From NCBI RefSeq assembly GCF_015689335.1, contig NZ_CP065053.1:496001-560000 (forward strand): a DNA stretch of 64,000 nucleotides, written 5' to 3'. The stretch comes from Massilia antarctica (GTDB taxonomy: Bacteria; Pseudomonadota; Gammaproteobacteria; Burkholderiales; Burkholderiaceae_D). The position numbers and the translations under genes were made by a program. Shown piece after piece: positions 28,733-36,717 of this stretch. The stretch's first letter is position 1, and each line of letters starts with the position of its first letter. The notes beneath the pieces were generated by a model. The model did no database searches and had not been told where the DNA came from. It saw only the letters and a list, made by a program, of their open reading frames with translations.

Positions 28733-30985
28733 TCAGCGCGCGCAGTAGGTGCTCACTTGCTGCGCGCCCGTGGCCGATTGCGGCTCACCAGCACCCGCAT
28801 TGCCCAGCTGGCCATGCATCAGGGCGGCCACCCCGCTCGCATCGAGCGCACCGCGATAGATGCAAAAATCGGCGATCTGACCATGAAAGTAAGGATCGCC
28901 TGCGTACTGCGAGCGGCCGATCCAGTTGCGGCCGGTGCTGCCCAGCCTGAACGGCGCGTGCCGGATGTCCGGATTGCTGCCGGCCGCGGCACCGTTGACA
29001 TACAGGGTGCCGGTGCTGCCGGCCAGGGTCAGCGCCACGTGCACCCATTGTCCGGCCGGCAGGGCGACCGTGCCCGCGACGGCTTGTTCGCCGACCCCGT
29101 GGTTGGTGGTGACGGCAAAGCGCGGCAGGCCGTCCGCGCCGCAAGGGGAGAGCATCATGTAATGCATCGAGCCCGAGCCGAAATCGAATATGCGCGCCCA
29201 GTTGCGCCCGCCGTTCCAGTAGACCCAGGCCCCGATGGTGAAATCGGACAGGTCGGCCAGCGCATCCTGCGGCAGGCTGAGGTAGTCGTCGACGCCGTCG
29301 AAGGCCAGAGCCCTGGCGCCGTTGCGCCCGGCAACCCAGGCCGGTCCGTTGACCAGGCTGGCGTTGCGGCCGTTGCCGCTGCTGTCGGTCGCCGTGGTGC
29401 CCGTTGTCTGGTTCAGGGAGAGGCGGGTGTGCGGATGCACGCCAGCATAGCCGGTCGCTTCGCCCGAGGCGGCGCTCTCGCCGGCCGGGCCCTGGGCTGC
29501 CACGACGTAATAGTAGACGCCGGTGGCGAGGTCGCTGTCGGTGTAGCTCAGCAGATCGATGATGCCGCTCTGGATCGTGGTGTACGGGCCGCCGCGCACG
29601 CTGGCGCGCTTGACCGTGTAGCTGGCAGCGCCCGCGCTGCCCCACCACGACAGGACGATCTGGCCGCCGCTCCCGATGGCGTTCAATCCGCTCGGCGCGG
29701 CACCCGGCTTGACCGGATCGCGGCTGAAGGTCAGGGTGCCGAAACCGAGCTGGTCGCCATTGCCGGCGTCGCCTTCCGGCCCGATCTGTTGCGTCTGCAG
29801 GGCGCAATACGGCGCGGCCAGGCCCTTGCGGTTGACGTAATGGTGATGCACCAGTTCCCAGACCGGGCGCCGGTGGCCCTGGCCGCCGCTGGCGAAGACA
29901 GGAACATCGTTGCGCAGGTTCCGGTAGGTCGCGAAAGGGACGTTGTAGAAGGCGCCCGCGGCATCTTTCAGATTCGATTTGGCGACATATTCAGCACCGG
30001 CCAGGAAGCGGTTGTTATCGTAGCCATACATGTCGTCGCCCTGGTTCCAGGCCATTTCGCAGAATACGCCGGCCAGGCCGATGCCCAGGGTGCTATGGCC
30101 CTGGTCCCTTGCGCTTTCCTGCCATTGTCCGAGGTGGCCAGGATGCAGGTAGTAGACGGCCTGGCTGCTGGCGCCGTTGCCCGGTCCGGCCTTGTAGTAA
30201 ACCATCGCCTCGTCATAGATGTCGGCGCGCTCGCACAGCACGCCGATGGCCAGCATCGAGGCCAGGCTGCACAAGTCCCAGTTGGCCCAGTGGTGGGTGA
30301 CATGGGAGCCGTTGTGGGTGGCCAGGAACTCGTGGTTCAGCGGATAGAAGAGCGTGAGCATCATCGTCTGGAAGCGGGCCAGGTCGGGCGCCGCCCAGCC
30401 GCTGTAGGTGCGCATGATTTCGGCGGCGTTGGCCCACTGGTAGCCATAGATGCCGGCAGCGAGGAAGCGGTCGCCATTGCCGGTCAGGGTGGTCATGGTG
30501 GACGACCAGGCGTTCAGGAAGGCCAGTGCCTGGTCGGCGTAGGCCTTGTCGCCGGAAACCTTCCAGCGCAGCGCCAGCTGGTAGGCGCGGGCGATGTCAG
30601 TATACATCTGGCGGAAATTTTCGCCGTCGCCGCCGCGGATCACCGTTTGCAGCGGACTCGGCATCACGCCAAGCTGGGAACGTCCGCTCGCGAGCAGCGC
30701 GCGCCAGCCGCTGGCCCAGGGCTCGGCGCCTTGCGCGACCTTGATGCGCATCCGCTCGAAGTCGGCGGCCGTGTGCAGCAGGCCGGGGTGGACAAAGCGG
30801 CTCGTGGCGCCGGCAATCGCGGCCGATTGCTTCGCTTCGCTCGCGCTGGTGCGTTCCGGGCTGGCGGCACGGTCCGCGCCACCGCCGCATGCGGTCAGGC
30901 TCAGCGGGCCAAGGGCGGCCACGCCGAGCGCACTGGCGCAAAATCTCCGCCGTTTTGGAAGAAATCTCTCTTTACTGTCAGACAT
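28733..30985 (-). CDS. Secreted lyase-like lipoprotein with Fn3 and LamG domains, copy 2
   Basis: The 750-residue paralogue of the next gene has the same order: a twin-arginine leader (KRRRFCASALGVAALG) with lipobox LTAC, an alginate-lyase-like helical domain, Fn3 and LamG. The C-terminal halves are nearly identical in DNA, while the region around residues 365-400 differs sharply (RNDVPVFASGGQGHRRP here, SHYFTASLALGAQGHHRP in copy 1). The two are 58 bp apart and probably co-transcribed from the region above 30985. Catalytic residues cannot be assigned with confidence, although the conserved NWDxCxLAS and HxxYVNRKGL segments are good candidates for substrate contact. Confidence 0.8.
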   Translation of the reverse strand: MSDSKERFLPKRRRFCASALGVAALGPLSLTACGGGADRAASPERTSASEAKQSAAIAGATSRFVHPGLLHTAADFERMRIKVAQGAEPWASGWRALLASGRSQLGVMPSPLQTVIRGGDGENFRQMYTDIARAYQLALRWKVSGDKAYADQALAFLNAWSSTMTTLTGNGDRFLAAGIYGYQWANAAEIMRTYSGWAAPDLARFQTMMLTLFYPLNHEFLATHNGSHVTHHWANWDLCSLASMLAIGVLCERADIYDEAMVYYKAGPGNGASSQAVYYLHPGHLGQWQESARDQGHSTLGIGLAGVFCEMAWNQGDDMYGYDNNRFLAGAEYVAKSNLKDAAGAFYNVPFATYRNLRNDVPVFASGGQGHRRPVWELVHHHYVNRKGLAAPYCALQTQQIGPEGDAGNGDQLGFGTLTFSRDPVKPGAAPSGLNAIGSGGQIVLSWWGSAGAASYTVKRASVRGGPYTTIQSGIIDLLSYTDSDLATGVYYYVVAAQGPAGESAASGEATGYAGVHPHTRLSLNQTTGTTATDSSGNGRNASLVNGPAWVAGRNGARALAFDGVDDYLSLPQDALADLSDFTIGAWVYWNGGRNWARIFDFGSGSMHYMMLSPCGADGLPRFAVTTNHGVGEQAVAGTVALPAGQWVHVALTLAGSTGTLYVNGAAAGSNPDIRHAPFRLGSTGRNWIGRSQYAGDPYFHGQIADFCIYRGALDASGVAALMHGQLGNAGAGEPQSATGAQQVSTYCAR

Positions 30986-31175
30986 GGAACTCTCTCGATG
31001 CGCACGCAGCTGACAGGAATGATCAGAAGGGCAATTGATTTTAAGTCAAACACCGTAACCAAAATGGCAATGCTCGGCAACAACTTATTGAGAAAAAGCA
31101 TCTTTTGTTGGACCGGCATGGCGGCGCCTTGCCTGTTTTTTGGGCATGTGCTGGAAGCCGGCAAGCGATAGCACG

Positions 31176-31181
31176 TATAAT
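31176..31181 (+). promoter_or_regulatory. -10 element ahead of trhO
   Basis: A perfect TATAAT lies 43 bp before the trhO ATG. No good -35 stands 16-18 bp upstream. The preceding bases GCACG are the same as before the -10 at 20660, which may be chance. Confidence 0.35.
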
Positions 31182-31223
31182 GTCGGCTTTCCCGTTTCCC
31201 GATCCTCGACCGATCCTTCTCCC

Positions 31224-32138
31224 ATGCAAGCTAATACTGCTTTACAAGCTGAAGCGCATGCCGCCATCGCCGCAGCTGCCGCCCACGTCAATATCGCCGC
31301 CTACAAATTTGTCACCTTCGACAATATTGAGGACATGCGTCCCCTGTACCAGGACATCTGCAAGCGCCTGGCGCTCAAGGGGACGGTCCTGCTGACACCG
31401 GAAGGCATCAATATGTTCCTGTCCGGCCCGCGCTCGCACATCGACGAGTATCTGGCCTGGGTACGCCAGGATGCGCGCTTTGCCGATATCGAGGTCAAGG
31501 AAAGCTATTCCGAGGAACAGTCGCACAAGCGCATGCTGGTGAAGATCAAGAAAGAAATCATCACCATGCGCATGCCGCTGATCCAGCCGGAAAAAGGCCG
31601 CGCACCCTTCGTCCGTCCCGCCACGCTCAAGCGCTGGCTCGACCAGGGGGTCGACGACGAGGGCCGTCCGGTGGTGATGATGGAAACGAGGAATGCCTTC
31701 GAGGTCGATGTCGGCACCTTCGAAAACACGCTCGATTACCGGATCGACAAGTTCAGCGAGTTTCCCGAGGTCGTGGCGCAGCACCGCGAAGAGCTCGAAG
31801 GCAAGACCGTGGTCACCTTCTGCACCGGCGGTATCCGCTGCGAAAAGGCGGCGATCCACATGAAAAATATCGGTTACGAGAGCGTGTACCAGCTCGACGG
31901 CGGGATCCTCAAGTATTTCGAGGAAGTCGGCGGCGCCCACTACAAGGGCGACTGCTTCGTGTTCGATTACCGCACCGCGCTCAATCCCCAGCTCGAAGCG
32001 AGCGTGACGACCGTGCAATGCTTCGCCTGCCGCGCCGTGGTCACGCCGCGCGACCAGCTCTCGCCGCTGTACGTGTACGAAAAATCCTGCCCGCATTGCC
32101 ATCCGGAGCGCGCCAGTACGCCGGCGGACGCGGCGTAA
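31224..32138 (+). CDS. trhO: tRNA uridine(34) hydroxylase (rhodanese-domain)
   Basis: TrhO (YceA) hydroxylates uridine 34 in some tRNAs, the first step to 5-(carboxy)methoxyuridine. The 304-residue product has the N-terminal acylphosphatase-like domain ([16 protein letters not shown]) and a rhodanese domain whose active-site loop [11 protein letters not shown] carries the conserved Cys near residue 200. The C-terminal [14 protein letters not shown] and SCPHCHPE cysteine pairs are also as in the family. The frame opens at 31140, but similarity starts at the ATG at 31224. It is convergent with the mannose-1-phosphate guanylyltransferase gene. Confidence 0.92.
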   Translation: MQANTALQAEAHAAIAAAAAHVNIAAYKFVTFDNIEDMRPLYQDICKRLALKGTVLLTPEGINMFLSGPRSHIDEYLAWVRQDARFADIEVKESYSEEQSHKRMLVKIKKEIITMRMPLIQPEKGRAPFVRPATLKRWLDQGVDDEGRPVVMMETRNAFEVDVGTFENTLDYRIDKFSEFPEVVAQHREELEGKTVVTFCTGGIRCEKAAIHMKNIGYESVYQLDGGILKYFEEVGGAHYKGDCFVFDYRTALNPQLEASVTTVQCFACRAVVTPRDQLSPLYVYEKSCPHCHPERASTPADAA

Positions 32139-32154
32139 CAAGGCGGCGTCCTAC

Positions 32155-32178
32155 CAGGGTGGGCGCCCGCCCACCCTG
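32155..32178. terminator. Perfect 11-bp inverted repeat between convergent genes
   Basis: CAGGGTGGGCG (32155-32165) and its exact complement (32168-32178) flank a 2-nt loop, in the 45-bp gap between trhO and the guanylyltransferase stop. It can form a stable hairpin in either transcript and is probably a bidirectional terminator, although no T-tract is present. Confidence 0.5.
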
Positions 32179-32183
32179 CCCCG

Positions 32184-33629
32184 TCAAACGCGGCCGTAGT
32201 TATCCTCGAAGCGGACGATATCGTCCTCGCCCAGGTAGTCGCCGCTCTGCACTTCAATCATCACCAGGTCGAGCACGCCCGGATTTTCCAGGCGGTGCTT
32301 GTGGCCGGCCGGAATATAGGTCGATTCGTTGGTGGAGACGAACAGTTCGCGCTCGCCGTTGACCACCTTGGCCATGCCGCTGACCACGATCCAGTGCTCG
32401 CTGCGGTGGTGGTGCATCTGCAGGCTCAGGCTGGCGCCCGGCTTGACTTCGATGCGCTTGATCTTGAAGCGGGTACTGTCTTCCAGCACGGTGTAGGTGC
32501 CCCATGGACGGTGCACGGTGCGGTGCAGCTTGTGCACGTCGTGCCCGTCGGATTTGAGACTCGCGTACAGGTGCTTGACGTCCTGCACCCGGCTGCGGTC
32601 GGCCACCAGCAGCGCGTCCGGGGTGTCGACGATGATCAGGTTCGACACGCCGACCGCGCCCACCAGGCGCTCGCCGCTCTGGATGAAGCAATCGTTGACG
32701 TCGTGCAGGCGCACCTCGCCATCGATGCGGTTGCCGTCCGCATCAGGCGCGATCAGTTCGCCCAGCGCATTCCAGGAACCGATATCGCTCCAGCCGATAT
32801 TGCACGGCACGACAGACACCCTGGCCGATTTTTCCATCACCGCGTAATCGATCGAATCGTCGGCGACCTGCCCGAAGGCGGCAGCGTCCAGTTCGCACTG
32901 GGTAAAATTCTTGCCGGTCGCGCTGCGCGAGGCGGCCAGGCAAGCGCGGGTGGCGGCCAGGATCTGCGGGCAGTGCAATTCCATCTCGGCGATCATGCTG
33001 CCGGCGGTGAAGCAAAACATGCCCGAATTCCACAGGTAGCGGCCGCTGGCCAGGTACTCGCGGGCTTTGTCCAGGCTCGGCTTTTCGACGAAGCGCAACA
33101 CGCTCGTGCCCTCCGCCTCGATGTAGCCGAAACCGGTCTCGGGCGAATGCGGTTCGATGCCGAAGGTGACCAGGCGGCCGGCCTGGGCCAGCGGAATGGC
33201 CTGGGCCACGGCGGCCGCAAAGGCGGCCTGGTCGGAAATCAAATGGTCGGCGGCCAGCACCAGCATCAGGGCGTCGGGACCATGGGTGGCCGCCACGTGC
33301 AGGGCGGCGGCGGCGATCGCGGGCGCGGTGTTGCGGCCGAACGGTTCCAGGATATAGCTGTTGGCCAGGTCCTGACGGCCGGCGGCGACGGCGCGGTAAT
33401 CATCCTCGGTCTTGAAAAACAGTTCGCGGTTGGTGACGGTGAGCACCTCGGCCACCTCGGGCAAGGCGGCGCCGCGCAGCCAGGCTTTTTGCAGCAGGCT
33501 GTGGCCGTCGGCGAGACGGATGAACGGTTTGGGGTGCAGTTCGCGCGATACGGGCCACAGGCGCGAGCCGGCACCGCCGCATAAAATGGTAGGGATGAGT
33601 TTCAACTGCTGGTCCTTTAGTGCATGCAT
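32184..33629 (-). CDS. manC: Mannose-1-phosphate guanylyltransferase / mannose-6-phosphate isomerase
   Basis: The bifunctional AlgA/XanB-type enzyme makes GDP-mannose for polysaccharides. The N-terminal pyrophosphorylase has PTILCGGAGSRLWPVSRE and the sugar-binding FVEKPSLDKA. The C-terminal cupin isomerase domain has HRPWGTYTVLEDSTRFKIKR and LQMHHHRSEHWIVVSG with its metal ligands. The ATG at 33629 gives 481 residues, but no ribosome site precedes it. A TTG at 33605 is preceded by AAAGGA at good spacing and lies just before the conserved block, so that may be the true start. It supplies donor sugar for the nearby mannan-like polysaccharide genes, by inference. Confidence 0.92.
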   Translation of the reverse strand: MHALKDQQLKLIPTILCGGAGSRLWPVSRELHPKPFIRLADGHSLLQKAWLRGAALPEVAEVLTVTNRELFFKTEDDYRAVAAGRQDLANSYILEPFGRNTAPAIAAAALHVAATHGPDALMLVLAADHLISDQAAFAAAVAQAIPLAQAGRLVTFGIEPHSPETGFGYIEAEGTSVLRFVEKPSLDKAREYLASGRYLWNSGMFCFTAGSMIAEMELHCPQILAATRACLAASRSATGKNFTQCELDAAAFGQVADDSIDYAVMEKSARVSVVPCNIGWSDIGSWNALGELIAPDADGNRIDGEVRLHDVNDCFIQSGERLVGAVGVSNLIIVDTPDALLVADRSRVQDVKHLYASLKSDGHDVHKLHRTVHRPWGTYTVLEDSTRFKIKRIEVKPGASLSLQMHHHRSEHWIVVSGMAKVVNGERELFVSTNESTYIPAGHKHRLENPGVLDLVMIEVQSGDYLGEDDIVRFEDNYGRV

Positions 33630-33757
33630 GCCGGGTTGCCCGGCGATTGATGTGACAACGCAAATAACGTTGCGCATTCTACATCAATGAATGCACCGAA
33701 GGAATCACAACCATGCCCGCAGCGCCAGGACGGCGCCGCGGGCATGGCCGGTGGGTC

Positions 33758-33964
33758 TTATTGCGCGGTTTTCGGCAGCAAGTCTTTCAGCACGGTCTTG
33801 TAGGTGCCGCGTGCGGTTTCGCAGATGGCGAGCTGGGCGTTCAGGCGCGCGATTTCCGATTCCACGTAACGCAGGTTGGTCACTTGCTGCTGCGCTTCAG
33901 GGCTCAGGTCCGACACTTTGTAGCTCATGCCGCCGGTGGTGATTTCAAGTTCGTTGGTGCTCAT
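33758..33964 (-). CDS. Small DUF6447-like protein beside the type I secretion genes
   Basis: A 68-residue acidic protein, MSTNELEITTGGMSYKVSDL, then SPEAQQQVTNLRYVESEIARLNAQ, predicted as a short beta hairpin and one long helix or coiled coil. It resembles the small DUF6447 group often seen near type I secretion operons; the match is from memory. A clear ribosome site AGAGGAAAC precedes the ATG. It is 54 bp downstream of the TolC-like gene on the same strand and probably co-transcribed. No function is known. Confidence 0.75.
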   Translation of the reverse strand: MSTNELEITTGGMSYKVSDLSPEAQQQVTNLRYVESEIARLNAQLAICETARGTYKTVLKDLLPKTAQ

Positions 33965-34018
33965 GTTTCCTCTTGTGATAGAAGCGCCGGCGCCATAGGG
34001 CCGCCGGCTGGGGGTTGA

Positions 34019-35350
34019 TCAGCGGAAGTAGGATGCGGTGCGGGTCACATCGCTCGCGTCCAGGGTTCCCGCGGCTGCGCGCAAGCGCAACGACGCCATC
34101 ATATAGTTATATCGCGCTTGCGCAAGGTCGCGCTTGGCCGTAAACAGCTGTTGCTGGGCATTGAGCAAGTCGAGATTGATGCGCACCCCGCCTTTGATGC
34201 TCTGCTCGGTCGCCTTGATCAGCAGATTGCTCGACTCCACCGCACGGTTCAAGGCGTTGACCTTGGCAATACTGCTCTGGACCGCGGAGAATTGCTTGCT
34301 CACTTCGATCAAGGTCTTGTCGGTCTTCGCTTGCAGGTCGGCGCGGCTGCGTTCCAGGCCCGCGACAGCCTGGCGCGAGGTCGCGTTGACCGAGCCGCCC
34401 GAGTACAGCGGCACGTTGAGCTGGATGCCGAGCGAACGCACGGTCGAATCCTGGTTATAGGTATTGATCGTCTCCGACGAATTCTTGCTGTAGCTGGCAA
34501 CGAAGTCCAGGCGCGGCGCATGGCCGGCGCGCGCTTTCAGGATTTCCTGCTTGGCCACTTCGAGCGCCGTGGTCTGGGCCTGGAGTTCCGGATTTTCCTT
34601 GAGCGCGATGGCTTTCCACTCTTCCAGGCGGCTTGGCGCGAGCGGCAGCATGCGGAAGGTGTCGTTCAGGCCGACCAGGGTACCCGGGTCGCCGCCGATG
34701 ATGCCGGCCAGGGTATTGCGCGTGGTCCTCTGGCCATCCATCGCTTCGATCAGGTTCGCTTCCGACAGTTCCAGGCGCGCCTGCACTTCGAGCACGTCGG
34801 TGCGCGTGCCTTCGCCGTGCTTGAGCAGGCGCTGGTTGACCGCGCTTTGCTCGAGGTAGGCGTCGCGCTGGGCGGTGTTGAGCGCCACCTGCTCGTCCGC
34901 GAACAGGGCGTCGAAATAGGCGCTCATGACGCGGATCAGCACTTCCTGGCCGCGCACGCTGAACACCTGGTCGCTCAGCAGGGCCTGCGCATTGCCCTGC
35001 TTGTAGCGCGCGTACGCATCCACATTGAACAGGGTCTGACGCAGCTGGATGGTGGAGACCCGGCTGATGTATTGAGGGTGGGTCAGCGCGACCGGGGTTT
35101 CGATATCGGCCCGGTTCTTGCTGGCGTTGTAGTTGGCCTGCACGTTCGGCAGCAGGCCGGCCCGCCCCAGGATCGCGTTTTCCTTGCCGCTCTGGTTTTC
35201 ATAGAAAGCCGAACGGTAAGTGGGATCGTTCTGCAGCGCCTGCTCGTAAGCCTGCTGCAGATTGATGGCGGACGCGCTGGCGCTGGCCAGCAGCAAGGCG
35301 CAAGCGGCGATGGCTTTCATGCGGCCCGGGGCGGTGATTCGAAACGTCAT
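34019..35350 (-). CDS. TolC-family outer membrane channel of a type I secretion system
   Basis: The 443-residue outer-membrane efflux protein has a signal peptide ending in ASASASA and the TolC repeat pattern: AYEQALQNDPTYRSAFYENQ early and NVDAYARYKQGNAQALLSDQ mid-protein, with a second repeat ending YNYMMASLRLRAAAGTLDASD. It should form the outer-membrane tunnel for the ATPase and adaptor encoded upstream. The ATG at 35350 is preceded by GGAGGA inside the end of the adaptor gene, so it is preferred to the ATG at 35320. Spacing to the adaptor stop is 2 bp. Confidence 0.92.
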   Translation of the reverse strand: MTFRITAPGRMKAIAACALLLASASASAINLQQAYEQALQNDPTYRSAFYENQSGKENAILGRAGLLPNVQANYNASKNRADIETPVALTHPQYISRVSTIQLRQTLFNVDAYARYKQGNAQALLSDQVFSVRGQEVLIRVMSAYFDALFADEQVALNTAQRDAYLEQSAVNQRLLKHGEGTRTDVLEVQARLELSEANLIEAMDGQRTTRNTLAGIIGGDPGTLVGLNDTFRMLPLAPSRLEEWKAIALKENPELQAQTTALEVAKQEILKARAGHAPRLDFVASYSKNSSETINTYNQDSTVRSLGIQLNVPLYSGGSVNATSRQAVAGLERSRADLQAKTDKTLIEVSKQFSAVQSSIAKVNALNRAVESSNLLIKATEQSIKGGVRINLDLLNAQQQLFTAKRDLAQARYNYMMASLRLRAAAGTLDASDVTRTASYFR

Positions 35351-35352
35351 GC

Positions 35353-36714
35353 TTAATCCTCCGACAGCGATGTCTTGGCACGATCAAAAATCGGCTTGAA
35401 CAGGTAATTCATCATGGTGCGTTCACCGGTCTTGATGAACAACTCGGCCGGCATGCCGGACTGGATGTCCAACTTGTGCGAGGCAATCAGCTTGGCGCCC
35501 TCGGGCGTGACCCGGGCCTTGATCTTGTAGTACGGCATGCCGGTGCGCTCGTCGACCGTCCGGTCGGCCGAGACCTGGGTCACGATGCCGGGAATATGCG
35601 GCGTCTTGTTGGTATTGAAGGCCGAGAAAATGAACTCGACCGGCAGGCCGACATGCACCTTGTCGATCAGGTTGACGGCCAGCTGGCCCTCGACCACCAT
35701 GGCGTCCGAACTGGGCACGATATCCATCATGCGCGCGCCTGGCGCGACCACGCCGCCCTTGGTAAAGATCTGCAAGCCGACCACCACGCCATCGACCGGC
35801 GCCCTGACTTCGGCATTGGCCAGTTCGAAATCCTGGGCCTGGATGCGGCTGGCCAGGGCGCCGCTTTCCTTTTGCACCTCGGCCAGCTGGGCGTTGACTT
35901 CCTTCTGGTATTCCTGGGTGCGCACGATACGGCGCAGGTTCAGTTCCATCGCCTGGTTCTGGGCGCGGCTGATATTGCCGATATCTTCGGAAATGGTGCC
36001 TTGCAGGGAGATGAGGGTGCGTTCCATTTCCAGCAGGCGCGAGCGCGGCACATAGCCATCCTTGGCCAGTTCGCGCATGCCCTCGAGCTGCTCCTTGATG
36101 ATCGCGGCCTGGCTCTTCTTGGCGGCGAGCGATTCCTGCAGACCCTTGGTCTGGGCCTTGAGGCCGGTGACGTTTTCTTCCAGCGCGGCCAGTTCGCTCC
36201 TCAGGCCGGACTGGCGCGACGCCATCAGCTGCTTCTGGGCTTCCATGGCTTCGATGGCACGTGGATCGTCCTTGCTATCGAGCAATTCCTTGGGGAAGGT
36301 GATCGCGGTCTTGCCGCTACGCTCGGCCTGCATGCGCGCTTCCGCCGCCAGCGAACCGAAGTATTGGGAGCGGCTCATTTCGATCGCGGAACGGGCCACG
36401 GTCGGATTGATGCGCACCAGCACCTGGCCAGCCTTGACATGGTCGCCATCCTTGACCAGGATGTCTTGCACGATCCCGCCGCCCAAGTGCTGCACGGCCT
36501 TGCGGCTGGTTTCGGTAGCGACGGTGCCGGACAGGGGCACGCCGCGGTCGAGCGGCGCCAAGGAGGCCCACAGGATGAAGCCGACGAAGCCGACCAGCAC
36601 GATGATCCAGCCCATGCGGGCATACTTGCCCGAGTCGACGCTGGCGCCGTTCAGCGGCATCACGTCACGCACCACGACATCGGTGGCGTTGCTTGTTTTT
36701 TTCAGCTCTCTCAT
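35353..36714 (-). CDS. HlyD-family type I secretion periplasmic adaptor
   Basis: The membrane-fusion protein of 453 residues links the inner-membrane ATPase to the outer-membrane channel. It has one N-terminal membrane segment (WIIVLVGFVGFILWASLAPL, about residues 35-54) and the lipoyl half-motif GTVATETSRKAVQHLGGGIV. A long periplasmic coiled coil follows (about 130-290), then the second half-motif and the RTX-adaptor C-terminal region AFNTNKTPHIPGIVTQVSAD. A ribosome site AAGGAA precedes the ATG, in the 3-bp gap after the ATPase gene. Confidence 0.93.
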   Translation of the reverse strand: MRELKKTSNATDVVVRDVMPLNGASVDSGKYARMGWIIVLVGFVGFILWASLAPLDRGVPLSGTVATETSRKAVQHLGGGIVQDILVKDGDHVKAGQVLVRINPTVARSAIEMSRSQYFGSLAAEARMQAERSGKTAITFPKELLDSKDDPRAIEAMEAQKQLMASRQSGLRSELAALEENVTGLKAQTKGLQESLAAKKSQAAIIKEQLEGMRELAKDGYVPRSRLLEMERTLISLQGTISEDIGNISRAQNQAMELNLRRIVRTQEYQKEVNAQLAEVQKESGALASRIQAQDFELANAEVRAPVDGVVVGLQIFTKGGVVAPGARMMDIVPSSDAMVVEGQLAVNLIDKVHVGLPVEFIFSAFNTNKTPHIPGIVTQVSADRTVDERTGMPYYKIKARVTPEGAKLIASHKLDIQSGMPAELFIKTGERTMMNYLFKPIFDRAKTSLSED

Positions 36715-36717
36715 GAC

